Shown: in pieces, positions 11,441-23,292 of the stretch | Layout: each line of letters opens with the position of its first letter | Numbering within the stretch: position 1 is the first letter of the stretch | NCBI GenBank assembly: GCA_000442125.1 | Contig: KE546979.1 | Coordinates: 62,001-126,000 of the forward strand | Length of the DNA stretch: 64,000 nucleotides | From: Opeltia flavorubescens | Taxonomy: Eukaryota; Ascomycota; Lecanoromycetes; Teloschistales; Teloschistaceae | Direction of reading: 5' to 3' | Made by a program: the position numbers and the translations under genes | The notes under the pieces: generated by a model | What the model was told of the DNA's origin: nothing | Database searches by the model: none | The model's input: the letters and a program-made list of their open reading frames with translations, nothing else

Positions 11441-11995
11441 CTAAGAAGTTCCGATCTCACGGATTTCGTTATCGGTAGGTGGTATCTCCGCACTCCACAA
11501 TCCCCCTCCCTCAAAAACCCCTTCCAACTTTTTCTCCCCCTTTTCCACATCATGCAAATCCACCCTCTCAAGCCTAACCTCCACCTTCCTCCCCAACCCC
11601 ACCCTCTCACTCCCCACCTCCCCCTTCCTAACCAAACACGCACTCATAACATGCTCAGCCGCATACCCCAACTCCCTAAGTCCAAACCTCTCCACCGCAT
11701 CCGGGTGATGCGAGTCAACATCAACCTGTACCGCACAAGTCCTCGGGCCAGCGCCGGCGATCCAGTAGGTTTTTGGCAGGTGGACGGTAGTGGGTGTGTT
11801 TTCGAGGGAGCGGCCCCAGTCTTTGGCGTGGGAGCCGCTGGGGAGGCGGGAGTAGGTGAGGATGCGGTCTATGAGTTCGGTGCAGTGGGGGGTTAGGGGG
11901 AGGGGACCGGAGCGGGGAGGGTGGCATTGGACGCTGAGGGTGAGGGGGATGAGGGTGGAGAGGATGGTGAGGATAAGGTGAGGGATCGTGAACAT
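11441..11995 (-). CDS. Small secreted cysteine protein, one-domain relative of the 4588-5684 product
   Basis: A single-exon 184-residue protein with a signal peptide (MFTIPHLILTILSTLIPLTLS). The mature part follows the same order as the two-domain protein at 4588-5684: a Cys before LIDRIL, then VHLPKTYW, RTCAVQVDVD, a helix ending in HVMSACLVRKG, and a Gly-rich end with GLGRKVEVRLER. The 3' end runs on past the domain into GLWSAEIPPTDN, where another small intron could alter the last few residues. Likely extracellular; function unknown. The codons are strongly C/G-ending in the 5' half and pyrimidine-rich (coding-strand view reversed) in the 3' half. Confidence 0.7.
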   Translation of the reverse strand: MFTIPHLILTILSTLIPLTLSVQCHPPRSGPLPLTPHCTELIDRILTYSRLPSGSHAKDWGRSLENTPTTVHLPKTYWIAGAGPRTCAVQVDVDSHHPDAVERFGLRELGYAAEHVMSACLVRKGEVGSERVGLGRKVEVRLERVDLHDVEKGEKKLEGVFEGGGLWSAEIPPTDNEIREIGTS

Positions 11996-13059
11996 GGCTC
12001 TTGGAAACGGAGCGATTACCGAATCGCTGAGCCAATGCTTGAGTGAAAGGAGAGCATGGTTGCTCTGACGAACTTTACGTTACACAAGAGGTCAGCCGCG
12101 GCTATGCAATTGTGAAATTCCCATCCGACGACGATGTATGCGCTCTGTGGTAATTTTGCTAATCTTTCCCGTCAAGCGAGGCGTAATTCTCGGCTGGTAA
12201 GCGACGGTCGTTTTCTTATTTTGTCACTTAGAGTCATCAATCCTAACCCTTTAGGCTTTCAAGCTATTCTTGATTCGGTGAATTTTGCATATTCCGATAT
12301 ATCCTGTCTATCAGGATTCGAGGAAATTCCATCTAAATGAGATGCAAAGTCCACATCCCATCAGCGCCATATCACGAATGGAGAAGACCTCACACTGATA
12401 TCAAAGTGAGCTCTAGTATAATGGCATTACGAAAGGGTGAACGGCGAATACTTGATCGTGGATCAGCCGCCGGCGAACGTCTATATTCGTGTTTTCATTT
12501 TCTATTGCGCAATGTTCTTTCCAATATCTAGATGCCAAATTGTGGCCCATTCTGATTCCCACCAACCATTATTCAAGAACTCCATAGATCTATTCGGGAT
12601 CAGGTATGAAGCACCAAGAATATTAAACCCCACCTTTAACACGATTGGCCTGGTTTTTATTCTTGTTCTATCTTCTGTTTGAAACATTCTATATATCCGA
12701 TTTTTCTAAATGAGAAACAATTCTTCATCGGGGTGTCGAGCACTTGATCATGGATTCAACAACGTGTTTTCCTTCCTGTTGTTCAGTGGGCGCGTTCTGC
12801 TATTTCTCGCCGTGTTTGATCATGGTCCGTGCTGGAGAGCCCTGTCGCATTTGGCTAATTTTACTTGTTTGATCCACCTATCGCAACTTCGCATGCACCA
12901 ATGCATGCGATAACCGTTAATTTATACAAGCGCAAGATATTCCTTTAACATCGCGTTCGTAACTCCCATGTACCTGAATACCTCGGTTCCAGAGAAGGTA
13001 AAAACTCCATTCAATTTTCTAAGATACTTGAATTCCATTTTGAGGTCCTTGTCTCAGCA
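11996..13059. other. Intergenic, AT-rich, no gene seen
   Basis: About 1 kb of AT-rich spacer between divergent secreted-protein genes. Small open frames overlap each other on both strands and none resembles a protein family. Confidence 0.5.
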
Positions 13060-13707
13060 ATGGGGCTCATCTCCCTCCTCATCCACTCCCTCCCTTTCTC
13101 CTTTCTCCTAATCTCTCCCGCGACATCCATCTTCACCGTCTTCGAAGGCTACAACCCCGCCCTCCCCACCGGCCCGCGCATCTACCAAATCTGCGACATC
13201 ACCGCCGCCCCCACCTCCGGCTGGCCCCAAAACGCCATCTGCTGCACCCCTCTCGACCTAAACGTCATGGATGGCCGCTCCTACGGCTGGTACCACACAG
13301 ATCAAGTCTCTTTCACAAACATAATGTTCCCCGATACTTTCACCGCCGTGTATGCGCGCCCGCCGACAGGAATGCCGGGGGTTCATCAGCCGCCTTGCAC
13401 GGGCCAGATTGTGGACCACAGGACTGGGAATCGGCCGTGGGAGACGAGTAGACAGAGGGGCGTGGAGCCCGGGAGCGCGCTTGCGTATCCGTTGAGTGAG
13501 GCACATCCGGGGAGGACGGAGAAGAGGCTGCCGGATCGGATATTGGTGGGGGTGGAGGAGTATATGTTTTCGGGGAAGGTTATTAATATGAGGAGGTGGT
13601 ATACTAGTGGGAAGGGGCATACGATTATTGGGAGGGAGTTTGAGGAGTATACACTTGGGGCGAATGGTACCATGGCGGATGAAGATGGGAGAAGTGATAC
13701 GGCATGA
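13060..13707 (+). CDS. Small secreted protein, unknown family
   Basis: An intron-free 215-residue protein with a signal peptide (LLIHSLPFSFLLISPATS). The N-terminal half is proline-rich with a CDITAAP...AICCTPLDLN cysteine cluster and an RSYGWYHTDQVSF segment. The C-terminal half is more charged (RRWYTSGKGHTIIGREFEEY). G+C-rich third positions in the first half contrast with the AT-rich flanks and support real coding. No catalytic motif was seen. It adds to the local group of secreted genes. Confidence 0.7.
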   Translation: MGLISLLIHSLPFSFLLISPATSIFTVFEGYNPALPTGPRIYQICDITAAPTSGWPQNAICCTPLDLNVMDGRSYGWYHTDQVSFTNIMFPDTFTAVYARPPTGMPGVHQPPCTGQIVDHRTGNRPWETSRQRGVEPGSALAYPLSEAHPGRTEKRLPDRILVGVEEYMFSGKVINMRRWYTSGKGHTIIGREFEEYTLGANGTMADEDGRSDTA

Positions 13708-14498
13708 AAGGTTTAGAAGCTCGCAGAGGTAGAGACAGAGCTGTTTTATCTGATAGCTTGTTCGGTCTTTCCAACAAGCTGTAGAGTATACAGCTGAGAA
13801 AACCCATCATCATCATCGTCATTTATCAAATGTTGCACATAGCTTCCACGTGATAGAAGAAATGCACCCATACGAGATAGCGCGGTCAGCTGTGGAAGCT
13901 TAGAGTTATGGAGTAGATTCTCTTATACAGGTAGGAACATGACTCTTGCTGCACTCCACGTGTCGCTGACTAGACTTGTATCACTTGCAGAGGAGAAGGA
14001 TAAGAAAGTACGATCACTTTCCAAATACATTCATTGGCCATAGCTTGGACATGTGTATTTTGTCAAGACCGAACGAATATTTAGTATTGATGCTGCACCC
14101 AATGAAGAATAGGCTTCTACTCGCAATCCACTTTGAGATACATGTAGAATTCTGCACGTGGCGGAGATAGCATAGCCTTAAATTTCGGAGGACTAAAGAC
14201 AGGCCACGTGCCTCTGGAAGGTTAAATTCGAGAACACATCCCTGGAAATCAGAAAGGAGAATCCGTCATTGAATCATCGATCTCGTGCACGAAGACCCGG
14301 TAAAGAATGGCAAGAAATGAAGTGAAATGGTGAAAGAAAATTGATATTTTTACACCTGGAGCAAACAGCAAGCATATTAGACAGCAATTCCGATGCCACT
14401 CTGCCGTAGAATAACCTATTTTCAGGAAATAAACCTTCCTGTCAATAATCCTACATCATAACCGAAGTCTTACTCGCAAAACTCACTTATCCGCTTGC
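13708..14498. other. Intergenic, no gene seen
   Basis: Spacer between convergent genes. Several CACGTG hexamers occur (for example near 13848, 13957 and 14206), but nothing ties them to a regulator. Confidence 0.4.
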
Positions 14499-15127
14499 TT
14501 AGCCTTCTGTGCCTCCTTTTCCGTCTGTGGAATTAGTATCAGCGGGATCCTTCGGTTCGGGATTGTACCCTAATGATGGTTGAGCAGTATCTAATGGTAC
14601 CGCGTTTCCATTATTGTTTTGCTTTCCAGTATTTCTGCTGTTGGCGTTGCTGCTGCTGTCATCGTCGTTCGGCCTAGAGACAGGATCAGCAGGGTCTGTA
14701 GGGATGGGATTGAATGCCAAGTATAGTAGATTAGGATCAGAAGGTCCTTGCGCACTACCATTTAATGATATGGTAGGTGGGCTGTTCCCAATGGTGGCGA
14801 TTTGGCCTGGACTTATTTGCTTCCGGAGTAGAGTGATGAACTGTGCCACAGTAGTAGGGAGAATTGATATCGGTAATCTCGTTTGGGTCTTGGGATTGGG
14901 AATCGAAATTTACGTAGTCGTTGTTGCAGATGTTATTGTTAGTCTTAATGACGTATGCCAAGGCTAGATCCCTTTCCGCGTAGATCATCATTGTGATTCG
15001 CCGTTACCCATGTGTCGCATTTAGGTAGGCCATTCGAAATCAAAGAGAGTAGCTTTATCATCTCATTGAAGATTGCCGGTGCCTCCTGGCCATGAATGAA
15101 GTTGTTGACATCTATCCAAGAGTCCAT
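14499..15127 (-). CDS. Hypothetical protein, multi-exon, N-terminus unresolved
   Basis: Coding traces on the minus strand. A first segment from 15127 (MDSWIDVNNFIHGQEAP...) and a second from 14991 (MIYAERDLALAYVIKTNNN) probably belong together, but I found no junction between them that keeps the frame. From 14914 to 14840 a 73-nt GTAAAT...CACAG intron joins NNDY to FITLLRKQISPGQ cleanly. The C-terminal region is low complexity (Asp, Ser, Asn and Pro rich) and ends at 14499. No family recognised. The existence of a gene is plausible; the exact model is not secure. Confidence 0.4.
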
Positions 15128-15903
15128 AATCCTTGTCGACCCGATGCGGACTCCCTGGGTCTCTGTGGCTTGTTTTCACGAAGCTGAAAATTTCCGAGCT
15201 GAGCATGCAGCGTTCTGTGCATGCGACTCAATCAGGCGAGTCCCCTTATCACACCCAAACGCGGCTATGATATGAACCGTGGAACACGAACGACCTACAT
15301 TACCGTTACCTAAATGGTATCCCTCGGGCTGCATCCCCGCACGCAGCTAACGAACAGTTCGGTCCTTACAAGGCGCGTACTTCATAGCCACTTAGCGCAC
15401 CGACCAGGGTCAATGACGAGCCATTGGCGGGATGCTGAAGTGGTTTGGCAACTGAACATGCCTGCAGAGTCATCACGCTCGTCTTGCTTCTGAAGATCGC
15501 TTTGAGGCTAGCATTAAATCCACTCAGCCACAGGTTGACAGTCATCACCTCCTTCGTCGATTCAAACCCAAAAATCAGGGCCAGGTTTTGCGGCTATACT
15601 ACGAGGAATCACAACGAACATGTGGACACGGGCGCGTCTGGGTGACACACAAAGTCTAAGCATCGAGAACAAGCCTCTAGGATTATCATGATCGTGCGCA
15701 TTGTCTCACGGGAGCTCGCCCTTTAGCACGATGAGAATTTGCAGCTTCGGCGAAAAAGTGTTATCTAGGGTGGAAGGACATGGCAGGAGAGACGACTAAT
15801 ACGGATATCGACCGTGCGTTCCATCAGATCTCGATGTCGCTTTAGAGGGCCAAAATCAAGATCCATTTTTGAATAAACTCAAGGGTGCTCGATTTCTCAA
15901 CCA
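15128..15903. other. Intergenic, no gene seen
   Basis: No coding frame with family resemblance on either strand. Confidence 0.45.
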
Positions 15904-17118
15904 ATGTTCGGTCTCGAGGCTGATGCAACAGGGATGTCGCTGTCATTGGTGTGTCGATCGGAGGAGGGTGGTGGCTACTACGGTGTATATCTGCATCCCG
16001 TCGAATTGTCACACACCAGATNAGTCTACATTTCATTCCCTATTACTGGTACACTACCGCCTGATGTGGCGGAACCGATTTGGCTTTTATACGGAATTTC
16101 AGCTGGGTTCCAGCAAGCCACTTATACTATGAAGTTGCAGCCTTCCAAACTCGTCTGACCTCCTTGTTGACCCCTGCGCGCTCTTAAGGTGATTCTTGTG
16201 TCTCATAATGCCTTCCCTGATCCGAATCCGGGGACAGGGATTATCTCGATCACGCAGTCCTGACTTCTCAAGCAACAAACATCATCAGCGATGACACATG
16301 AAATCAATGGCACGACGGAAAACATGTTCTCGATTGATCAAACATATGACATACGGTGGAGCTGAAGTATCCACAGACAGGCAGGAAAGACACTTAGATG
16401 ATTAGCAAGCCACCAAAAAAACCACGGTGCTGATCTCTACGCGTCCTGACGGAGAAAGTATTGGAAGGGACCCGAAGCGAACAAGTATCAGTCTACTAGC
16501 TCACCTCAAAAAACTTGTAGCTTCTTTGGTCAAGTCAATCATCTAGTCCAATGCTCAATCAATGAGACAGAGTTAACAAGTAAGCGCTAAAGCTCGTATG
16601 AGACAGATGGTGTGCTCACAGAGCTCTCTGATGAACAACTCCTATTGGCCGGGTATACACCATGAGCTCCCGGCTTCTTTGAACCCGGCTGATGCACGCA
16701 GATTGTGGCAGGTATTTGGAGAGCTGAATGCTGTAAATACTGGGTATGATTGTTCTAGATCGAGCAGAGATTGGTCTTGGTGCAGGAAGTCGTGACGAAG
16801 GAGGCTGTCTAGCTATGACTGACAAAGTTATCTCCCTACCAGAGTGTCATTCGTTTACTTTTGCTGGCAGACCGCAATGCCGATCGTGTCGCTCTAGCAT
16901 TACATGCACTTCGGTCACAGGAGAAAGAATATAAAATATTACGTCTACTCCAGCTCCAAGACATTCTTCTGGAATATCTGCACCAAGATAGTGAATTTGA
17001 AGCATCGCTTGTACACACTGTTGCTACCGAGTGCTTCCATCCGCCCCAAGCATGCCTCATCGTCAACCAAAGAAGCTGGGGGATTCCCAATCCGCATTTC
17101 CCCCAAGCGCATGGTTAG
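15904..17118 (+). other. Possible exons of an unresolved gene upstream of the MACPF gene
   Basis: Two stretches have coding character. One runs 15904-16158 (MFGLEADATGMSLSLVCRSE onward, with one N at 16022). The other is near 16830-17118, a helical, leucine-rich run around ALHALRSQEKEYKILRLLQ. The second overlaps the first exon of the MACPF gene in another frame. I could not build one gene from them and recognise no family. They may be remnants or exons of a separate gene. Confidence 0.25.
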
Positions 17119-18632
17119 GCTTCGGTCTGGATATGACTGCGGTAACGCCATGCGACATCACGGCTGTACGTCTCAGTTGTGTGCTATCGTCTTGACATTC
17201 AGGAGGCTGACCATGTCTTCAACGTCAGGTCACTCAAGCTGTCCTGGCTGCCTCTCGTTTGATCAAATTGAGCACAACAGGACATGATGAAACCTTCAAC
17301 GGCGTCACATGGACGGTGCCTGATGGGGTTGATGTATCAGCCGACGTTGCTTCGGCCGACTGTAAGCATACTTCCCAGTGAAAGGCTTCTTAAAAAACAA
17401 TGATCTTACATCTCTCTAGACAGCCTCAATCAATACACCCAGGGATCCGAAGCCTCTTCGCAAATCGAGGGAAATGCTTCTGTTGCTGTGAAGTATATGG
17501 CGGTCTCGGGAGACGCGGGTCTGGACTACTCAATCACAAAAACATTTCAAGGCTCCTACCAGTACGCTTTGATGAGCTACAACCAGACTCAAGTACTGGT
17601 CAAGTTTGAGGATTGGGCTGGTTCAATGAACGAAAATATTCTCAAGACTCGTTTGGCGCACATCCCAGCGTTTGATCCCAACAACTGCGATGTGATATCT
17701 CAGTATCAACGCTTCTTTAGTACCTTAGGAAGCCATGTGATCACATCTGCAAGCTATGGTGGTCGGTTCCAGCTGGTAAACTCGGTTTGACCCTATCGTG
17801 AGGTGTGCTAACTTTTATCCCAAAGACTGTATGGTGCTCCAACTCTAATTCGTCAGTTGTACAAAACTTCAACGCCAACGTTAGCGCTGCTTTGAATGGC
17901 TTGACCAGTAGTGGCTCATTTGATGCGAACATCAAGACTTCGGATGAGTATAAGACATTTGAGAACACACTCAACAAGATGTGTTCCTGCCGCGGTGGAG
18001 ACCCAAAGCTGGCAGCCCTACTAGAGAAGGACCCCGATGACGTTAACGCCTACAAGAACTACGAGAGTTGGGTGGATACCGCCCAGACACTACCAGACGT
18101 CATGAGCTTCCAGACCATGACCATGTGGGACTTCATGAGTGTTGCCTCGGATCCCGAAGTTTACAATCGCGCGGCTGACGTACAAAATGCGTTCTATTGG
18201 ATAGTGGCTAATCCTAAACCTCACGTCACCAAGTGTGTCTTCGTCATCAATTCCGATTGGGGCGAGGTCGACCTGATCACGCCTTCGGCTTTCATTCTCG
18301 AGGATCCAGACAATCCATATCCACGTGACAACATCGTTTTTTCGACCACAAAGATCATGTGGGGTAAAGAGTATTCGCATCAATTCCAGAGGAACTACAC
18401 GATCGCGTAAGTATTTTACATTAAGCCTTCTAATCAATTTCTCTGCCATAGTACCTAGATCTGACATTTGCTCTGCAGCGTCCTAATCAGAAATGACGGT
18501 TCACCAGTCGATATCGCGTTGTCCCATGGAAGTGATGGATCCACAGGCGGGAACGGGGAGTGTCAAGTAGTGATCGACGGAGTATACTCACCCCGAACTA
18601 TCAAAAGAACTAGATCTGATATTGTATGCTAG
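17052..18632 (+). CDS. MACPF (membrane attack complex/perforin) domain protein
   Basis: Five exons (17052-17165, 17229-17361, 17420-17775, 17826-18406, 18479-18632) join in frame at every GT-AG junction and give 445 residues. Residues 185-201, LGSHVITSASYGG followed by RFQL, match the MACPF signature (Y/W)-G-(T/S)-H-x7-G-G in degenerate form. The preceding FF at YQRFFSTLG fits as well. MACPF proteins form ring-shaped membrane pores; fungal members are of mostly unknown role. Upstream is a conserved-looking AWLGFGLDMTAVTPCDIT start. Downstream is a beta-rich C-terminal part with VLIRNDGSPVDIALSHGSDG. No signal peptide was seen. The 3' end is the least certain part, and coding potential in the first exon overlaps another frame. 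Confidence 0.75.
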
Positions 18633-19725
18633 AAAGCCTATGAGAATGCAGGTGTCAAGGACAACAATTGGAATATGCAATGGTTTTACGATTGTCAAGT
18701 TAACTCGAATATCTCAACACCCGTCAAGAAAGCCGAGAGAACCAAGAGAGGCCCTGTAGGTAAGGTCACCAAAACTGGAATCTTGGTTTGTGACTTCAAT
18801 CACGTACATCGCGCCTACTAATCGTTCCACTGCAGTATGAGTATGTTTGACATCTCTAATCAAGAGCAGTCCTGGCTGCGAATTCTTTTGGCGTTTCGGA
18901 GAGGCCCGATAACGTGTCTTTATGATAGCTGATGACAAATTCGTGAGGTCTTTTGGCGTATTACACTCTTTACCAATTCCACGCTACATCTTTCAATCTG
19001 CATTTATTTTCCTTTCATTTATACTTCCTCGACTGCCTGAACAAAACTTGAATATTCTTCGGGATTTTGAAAAATCGTACAAGGATATACGCAAGACAAG
19101 CTTTGGAATATTCAAACCTCTGACGTTGAGACATGGTACTTATTTACAATGTCATTAAACAATGGTAGCAGAGTGTCGCTCCTTTTATCTCGGAAGATTG
19201 TTTGCGTACTTGATATCGGCCAAATGCTTCAAAGGCTTGGGGTGCCGCGAAATCCCAGAGGATTACCTCGGGATCAAAGCGTAACATCAATTGCATGATG
19301 AGATACGAGACAATAGGCACTGTGCGTAATCATACCACGATGGAAGCCCATATGTTCTTTCAGATATCTCGGAAAGCCTGACCAGCGCCTCAGTGGTCGA
19401 TACCCCCTCTGCTAGTCTGATATCTCGATGCTTCAGAGTCTCTAGTCATAGCTGGCGGATTGGACATCGTTGACAGTAATTGACAGGCCTCTATGAATAT
19501 GCCGTGACTAGCTCCGATATGTGTTTCCCAAGCATCGCGCCAAGCCATCTGACTTCAGCCGCATTTTGCCCCACTGGGTACTAGCGGTTTCTTCCCAATA
19601 ATGCGTAGCAAATGCTCTGCCTTTGTTGCCTAACCATCTTGGTTGACCTTCTCATTCAATGGTAGTAATATATGAGCCTTGATAGGTCATCTTTGTTCCA
19701 TCAACGACCTTTGAGCTGACCTACT
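18633..19725. other. Intergenic, no secure gene
   Basis: The first 150 bases retain some coding-like character next to the MACPF 3' end. The rest is AT-rich spacer with nothing recognised. Confidence 0.4.
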
Positions 19726-20988
19726 ATGTCCGAAGCTTCGCCTCAACCGCATTTGGAGATATTTAATACAGCTCACCATTGTTCAAGGGGAGGACCGAGC
19801 TTCACATTGTTCTCCCAACTACCAAAAGAGCTTCGCCTGACCATATGGCGGCACACGTTGCAACACCATCGCATCATCAAGATCAAACTGGAGGGTCTGA
19901 AAGGATGGACAGGTACAAAACCGCTGTTTCGCTCTGATGATGAACTTGAGCAGGCAGCCATCACGGCATCTGTCAGCAGAGGGGAGCGCTACCGGGTCAT
20001 GTTCAAAGGCTCTCAGGTATTGAGTAAACTCTTGCGAATCAATCAGGAATCACGGCAAGAAGCTCTCTCCTTCTATCGCGTCCATGTGCCCTGCCTGTTC
20101 AAAAAGCCAGGAAGGGAAGCGAGTGCCAAGATGCCGGGAATGTTGTATCTGAACCCGGAATACGACTTTCTGCGGATAAAGTCATACATACCATTGAAAG
20201 ATACTTTGGTAAACTTCTTGTACCATCTAAAGACGAGCTACGATCCCCGCGGTATCGGTCTCCTTAATCTAGCATTGCATGCCAATGATTTGGCCGCCAA
20301 TGATCTCCACTCGCTGATAGTCGCCGATCTTGAACCCAAATTCCGGGATACATTCCTTGAGACTTTCTCGCAATTACGGGAGGTATTCTTCATGGAAACG
20401 CCTCGAGGAGGCCGTCAGGTCAACGGATGGCAAAGCGGACTGCTCACCAACGAAGTGTGGTTTAACCGCTCGCTTCCCATCATGACGGAGATTCCCACCT
20501 TCGACCGCCTTGATCGAGATCCACGGCCCGTAAATCAGGATATGAAGAAGGTGCTCGTGTCCGGAGGATCAGACCCAAGAGACGGCATTGACCTTTGGTT
20601 TACTTATCTAGGCCAATGGGGCATATCACCCCAAAAAGTCCAGTATCGCTTTCTCCTAGCCTTCGATCCAACCATTTCGGGAGGAATTAGCCAAGATCGC
20701 TCGGCCGCACAGAAATGGCTGCAAAGGGATGATGACATATGGAATGGACATGCGTCCTGGAACGGCGACGTAAGATTGCAGGTAGGCGCTGAGCACAAAG
20801 ATTGGAAGGACGAAGATCTTAGCAAGGCTGTACGGCCTGCTTTTGGGTTTTGGCTGTTCCCGATAGAGGCGCTTGGACCGCTTCGTACGTTGGCAGATCC
20901 CGGAGACGAGAGTCATCGTCGCGAGGGTAAACGAGTCGTGGATATGACGGGGTACTGGCCTGAGCTGGGCTTATCTAGACTCTACTAG
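19726..20988 (+). CDS. 2EXR domain protein
   Basis: An intron-free 420-residue protein. The N-terminal part carries the fungal 2EXR pattern: FTLFSQLPKELRLTIWRHTL (around 27-46), RINQESRQEALSFYRVH (around 104-120) and a YLNPEYDFLRIKS strand (around 143-155). 2EXR proteins are numerous in filamentous ascomycetes and largely uncharacterised. The F-box-like LPxELRxxIW start suggests a protein-interaction module. There is no signal peptide or membrane helix. It sits alone between AT-rich spacers, so context gives no clue to its role. Confidence 0.85.
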   Translation: MSEASPQPHLEIFNTAHHCSRGGPSFTLFSQLPKELRLTIWRHTLQHHRIIKIKLEGLKGWTGTKPLFRSDDELEQAAITASVSRGERYRVMFKGSQVLSKLLRINQESRQEALSFYRVHVPCLFKKPGREASAKMPGMLYLNPEYDFLRIKSYIPLKDTLVNFLYHLKTSYDPRGIGLLNLALHANDLAANDLHSLIVADLEPKFRDTFLETFSQLREVFFMETPRGGRQVNGWQSGLLTNEVWFNRSLPIMTEIPTFDRLDRDPRPVNQDMKKVLVSGGSDPRDGIDLWFTYLGQWGISPQKVQYRFLLAFDPTISGGISQDRSAAQKWLQRDDDIWNGHASWNGDVRLQVGAEHKDWKDEDLSKAVRPAFGFWLFPIEALGPLRTLADPGDESHRREGKRVVDMTGYWPELGLSRLY

Positions 20989-23292
20989 TCACTGGTATGT
21001 GGTGAATGGTCGTGAATATTGTGCGTTTGTGTCCTTCCTAGAGTGTTATTTACCTGGTCTATCCGGATGCCGTTGTCGAAAACTACAAGCCTAATTGTCA
21101 GATGGCAATTCTGCACCAAAGGAGGACTCCCCAATGTGCCTATGATTAAGCGGTACCCAGGCTCATTTNATTCAAGACAAAATGCATGAATAGTAAACTG
21201 GGCCATAAGCGTTTCCATTCAGTGCTGTCGTCGTCAATTGCCTGAGTTCTTCATGGGCTCTAGACACTGCTTAAATATGTCGTGAAATCATGTTGATGAT
21301 CCATACGACCATAAGCCACGACAGATAGCCAAGGCCATACTTGACATATAGAAGCTCTCCCAACCGAAAAAGAAGACCGGGTGCCAATACATTGATTTGA
21401 AGATATCGGATCATAGTCCAAGCAATCACATCTAGAGAAATTGGCGGATACAGTGTATGGGTAATGGGATAGATCGCCTAGCCAGCATCCATCTTCATCG
21501 CCAGACCTTGTCTATTTTGCAGAAGCAACCCAAATGGTATCCACAGTCAGAAATTGGATCATCCTTCCCCCTCGATGATAGTACGAAGATCCAGCCCGTT
21601 GATATCAAGGATTTTTTAGAATGAGGTATTTTGCTGGTGATATTACTTGACTACATTCAATCTTCACGGTCAATTTCGCTTTGAGATCAGAGCGTCTAGA
21701 TACTATTCGATCAACAAAGAATTGAACTGCTGGCGGTATCATTAAAAGATCATCTGCCTCAAGCTAGCATGAAGGCTGCCTCGGATAAGAGATTTCTGTT
21801 TTGTGAGCGAATATGTTGAGTATTCTGTGCTTACTACCCTATTTGTCTTCAGTCATTCGAATTCTCTTACTTGACGGTATGCATGACTGTGGGGTAGCCG
21901 GTCCGGCGAGTAACGCTACCGGTGCTATCAATGATTGTACATAGATCAGGGGGCCAATATCAGGGTGAAGTCTGTCTATGGCTCATATGGTTGTGCTTCT
22001 GGAACGGTTCCTCTGTGATCACTCCACTCGGCGTGAGAAAAGTAGGTTTCGAGCTTCCGCAAGCGCCTTACTTCTAAATCAATTGCAATATTCCGCCTTC
22101 TTTGTTGGTAATCTTGGAAGTTTTTGATAATCTACAAAAGAGAAAATACCTTCAGATCTTCACAGACCTGACTTCACCGACCTGAGCAGCCCATGCGCTA
22201 CGGGATGAACATGTGGTGATTCCTAAACCCATCGTAGGCTTTTATAATGCGAGGACATGATGACGGCGAAGCAGCTGAGTCTATAGTTGGCGGTATACAT
22301 CTTCATCGAAAACGTAGCCCCATACTTAATTTCAAAATCTCGAATCTTCCTTCCCGATAGGATGCTGACTTTTGCCTTAAGACATGGCTATGTAAAATTT
22401 ATACATGTCAGATAGCCCGTTGAAACTGCCCCATTTTACAGCTAATGTACGGGCCTTATTTAGGCGAAGAGATTCACTTTGACAATACACAGATGGGTGA
22501 AGTCTCTTGCAAGGAGCGAGATCTTTGTGCTATCAAGGGTTAGGACCTTTAAGACTAACTTGTCAAGTTGTCTCGTTGAATGGAAAGAAGTCTACCATAG
22601 TGGGGTAATTCTATCACATTCTTATTTGCCGTGTTCGTGGTCATGTTATATTGATTTTGCAAGGGAGTGTTTACTACAGTATCCCTATCCGCTGAAACGC
22701 CATGTAGTTTTCGACAGCTTGATTTAATATAGATTATCTCTTCTCCAGACCGTTTTTCACCTTCGTTTAACTATTTAGTGACTGTCTCTCGTGTTGCATG
22801 CCTCCCCGAGAATGAGTAGCTTCGAGCAGCGACACTATCCTGGTAGCGATTGACGACGGGTACGATTCAAGTGGTGCTTATCAGTAGGATTATGGCGAAT
22901 TGGGCGGAGCGTCATGATCAATTGAGTTGGACTTTGCGGACTAGCCTTCGATCCTGGCTTATGTACCAACTAACCCTTGAACTAGGCTAAGGTTATTACA
23001 GATCAAGCTTTGGCTGCGATTACGCGGTGAGGGGTAACAAGGCTGTTATCAGCCTCGACCAAGGTATGTTGCAATGATTGGTGAATAGAGGCTGTATGTG
23101 CATGAGGCTGCTCAACCGAGGCTGCTCGGTATATCGGATCTTGTGCAAGGCTCGCTGGCTCTGTCGTCAATGTTAGCCCTCAGCCTCGTCAGTAGATTGA
23201 CTCCGTTCTTTCTCTTTGAGATCAAATTTGACCTAGACTTGATTTGAACTTCGTGATTGGGATAGATTATTAGGAGTGCAAAAGAAGTGCGA
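20989..23292. other. Long intergenic stretch, no gene seen
   Basis: About 2.3 kb without a supported gene. One N is at 21169. No terminal repeats, transposase or reverse-transcriptase motifs were seen by eye; degraded repeat DNA cannot be excluded. Confidence 0.5.

Noticed and set aside
20989-23292. Possible transposon in the long gene-free stretch
   Set aside because: No terminal repeats or transposase, integrase or polymerase motifs were seen.
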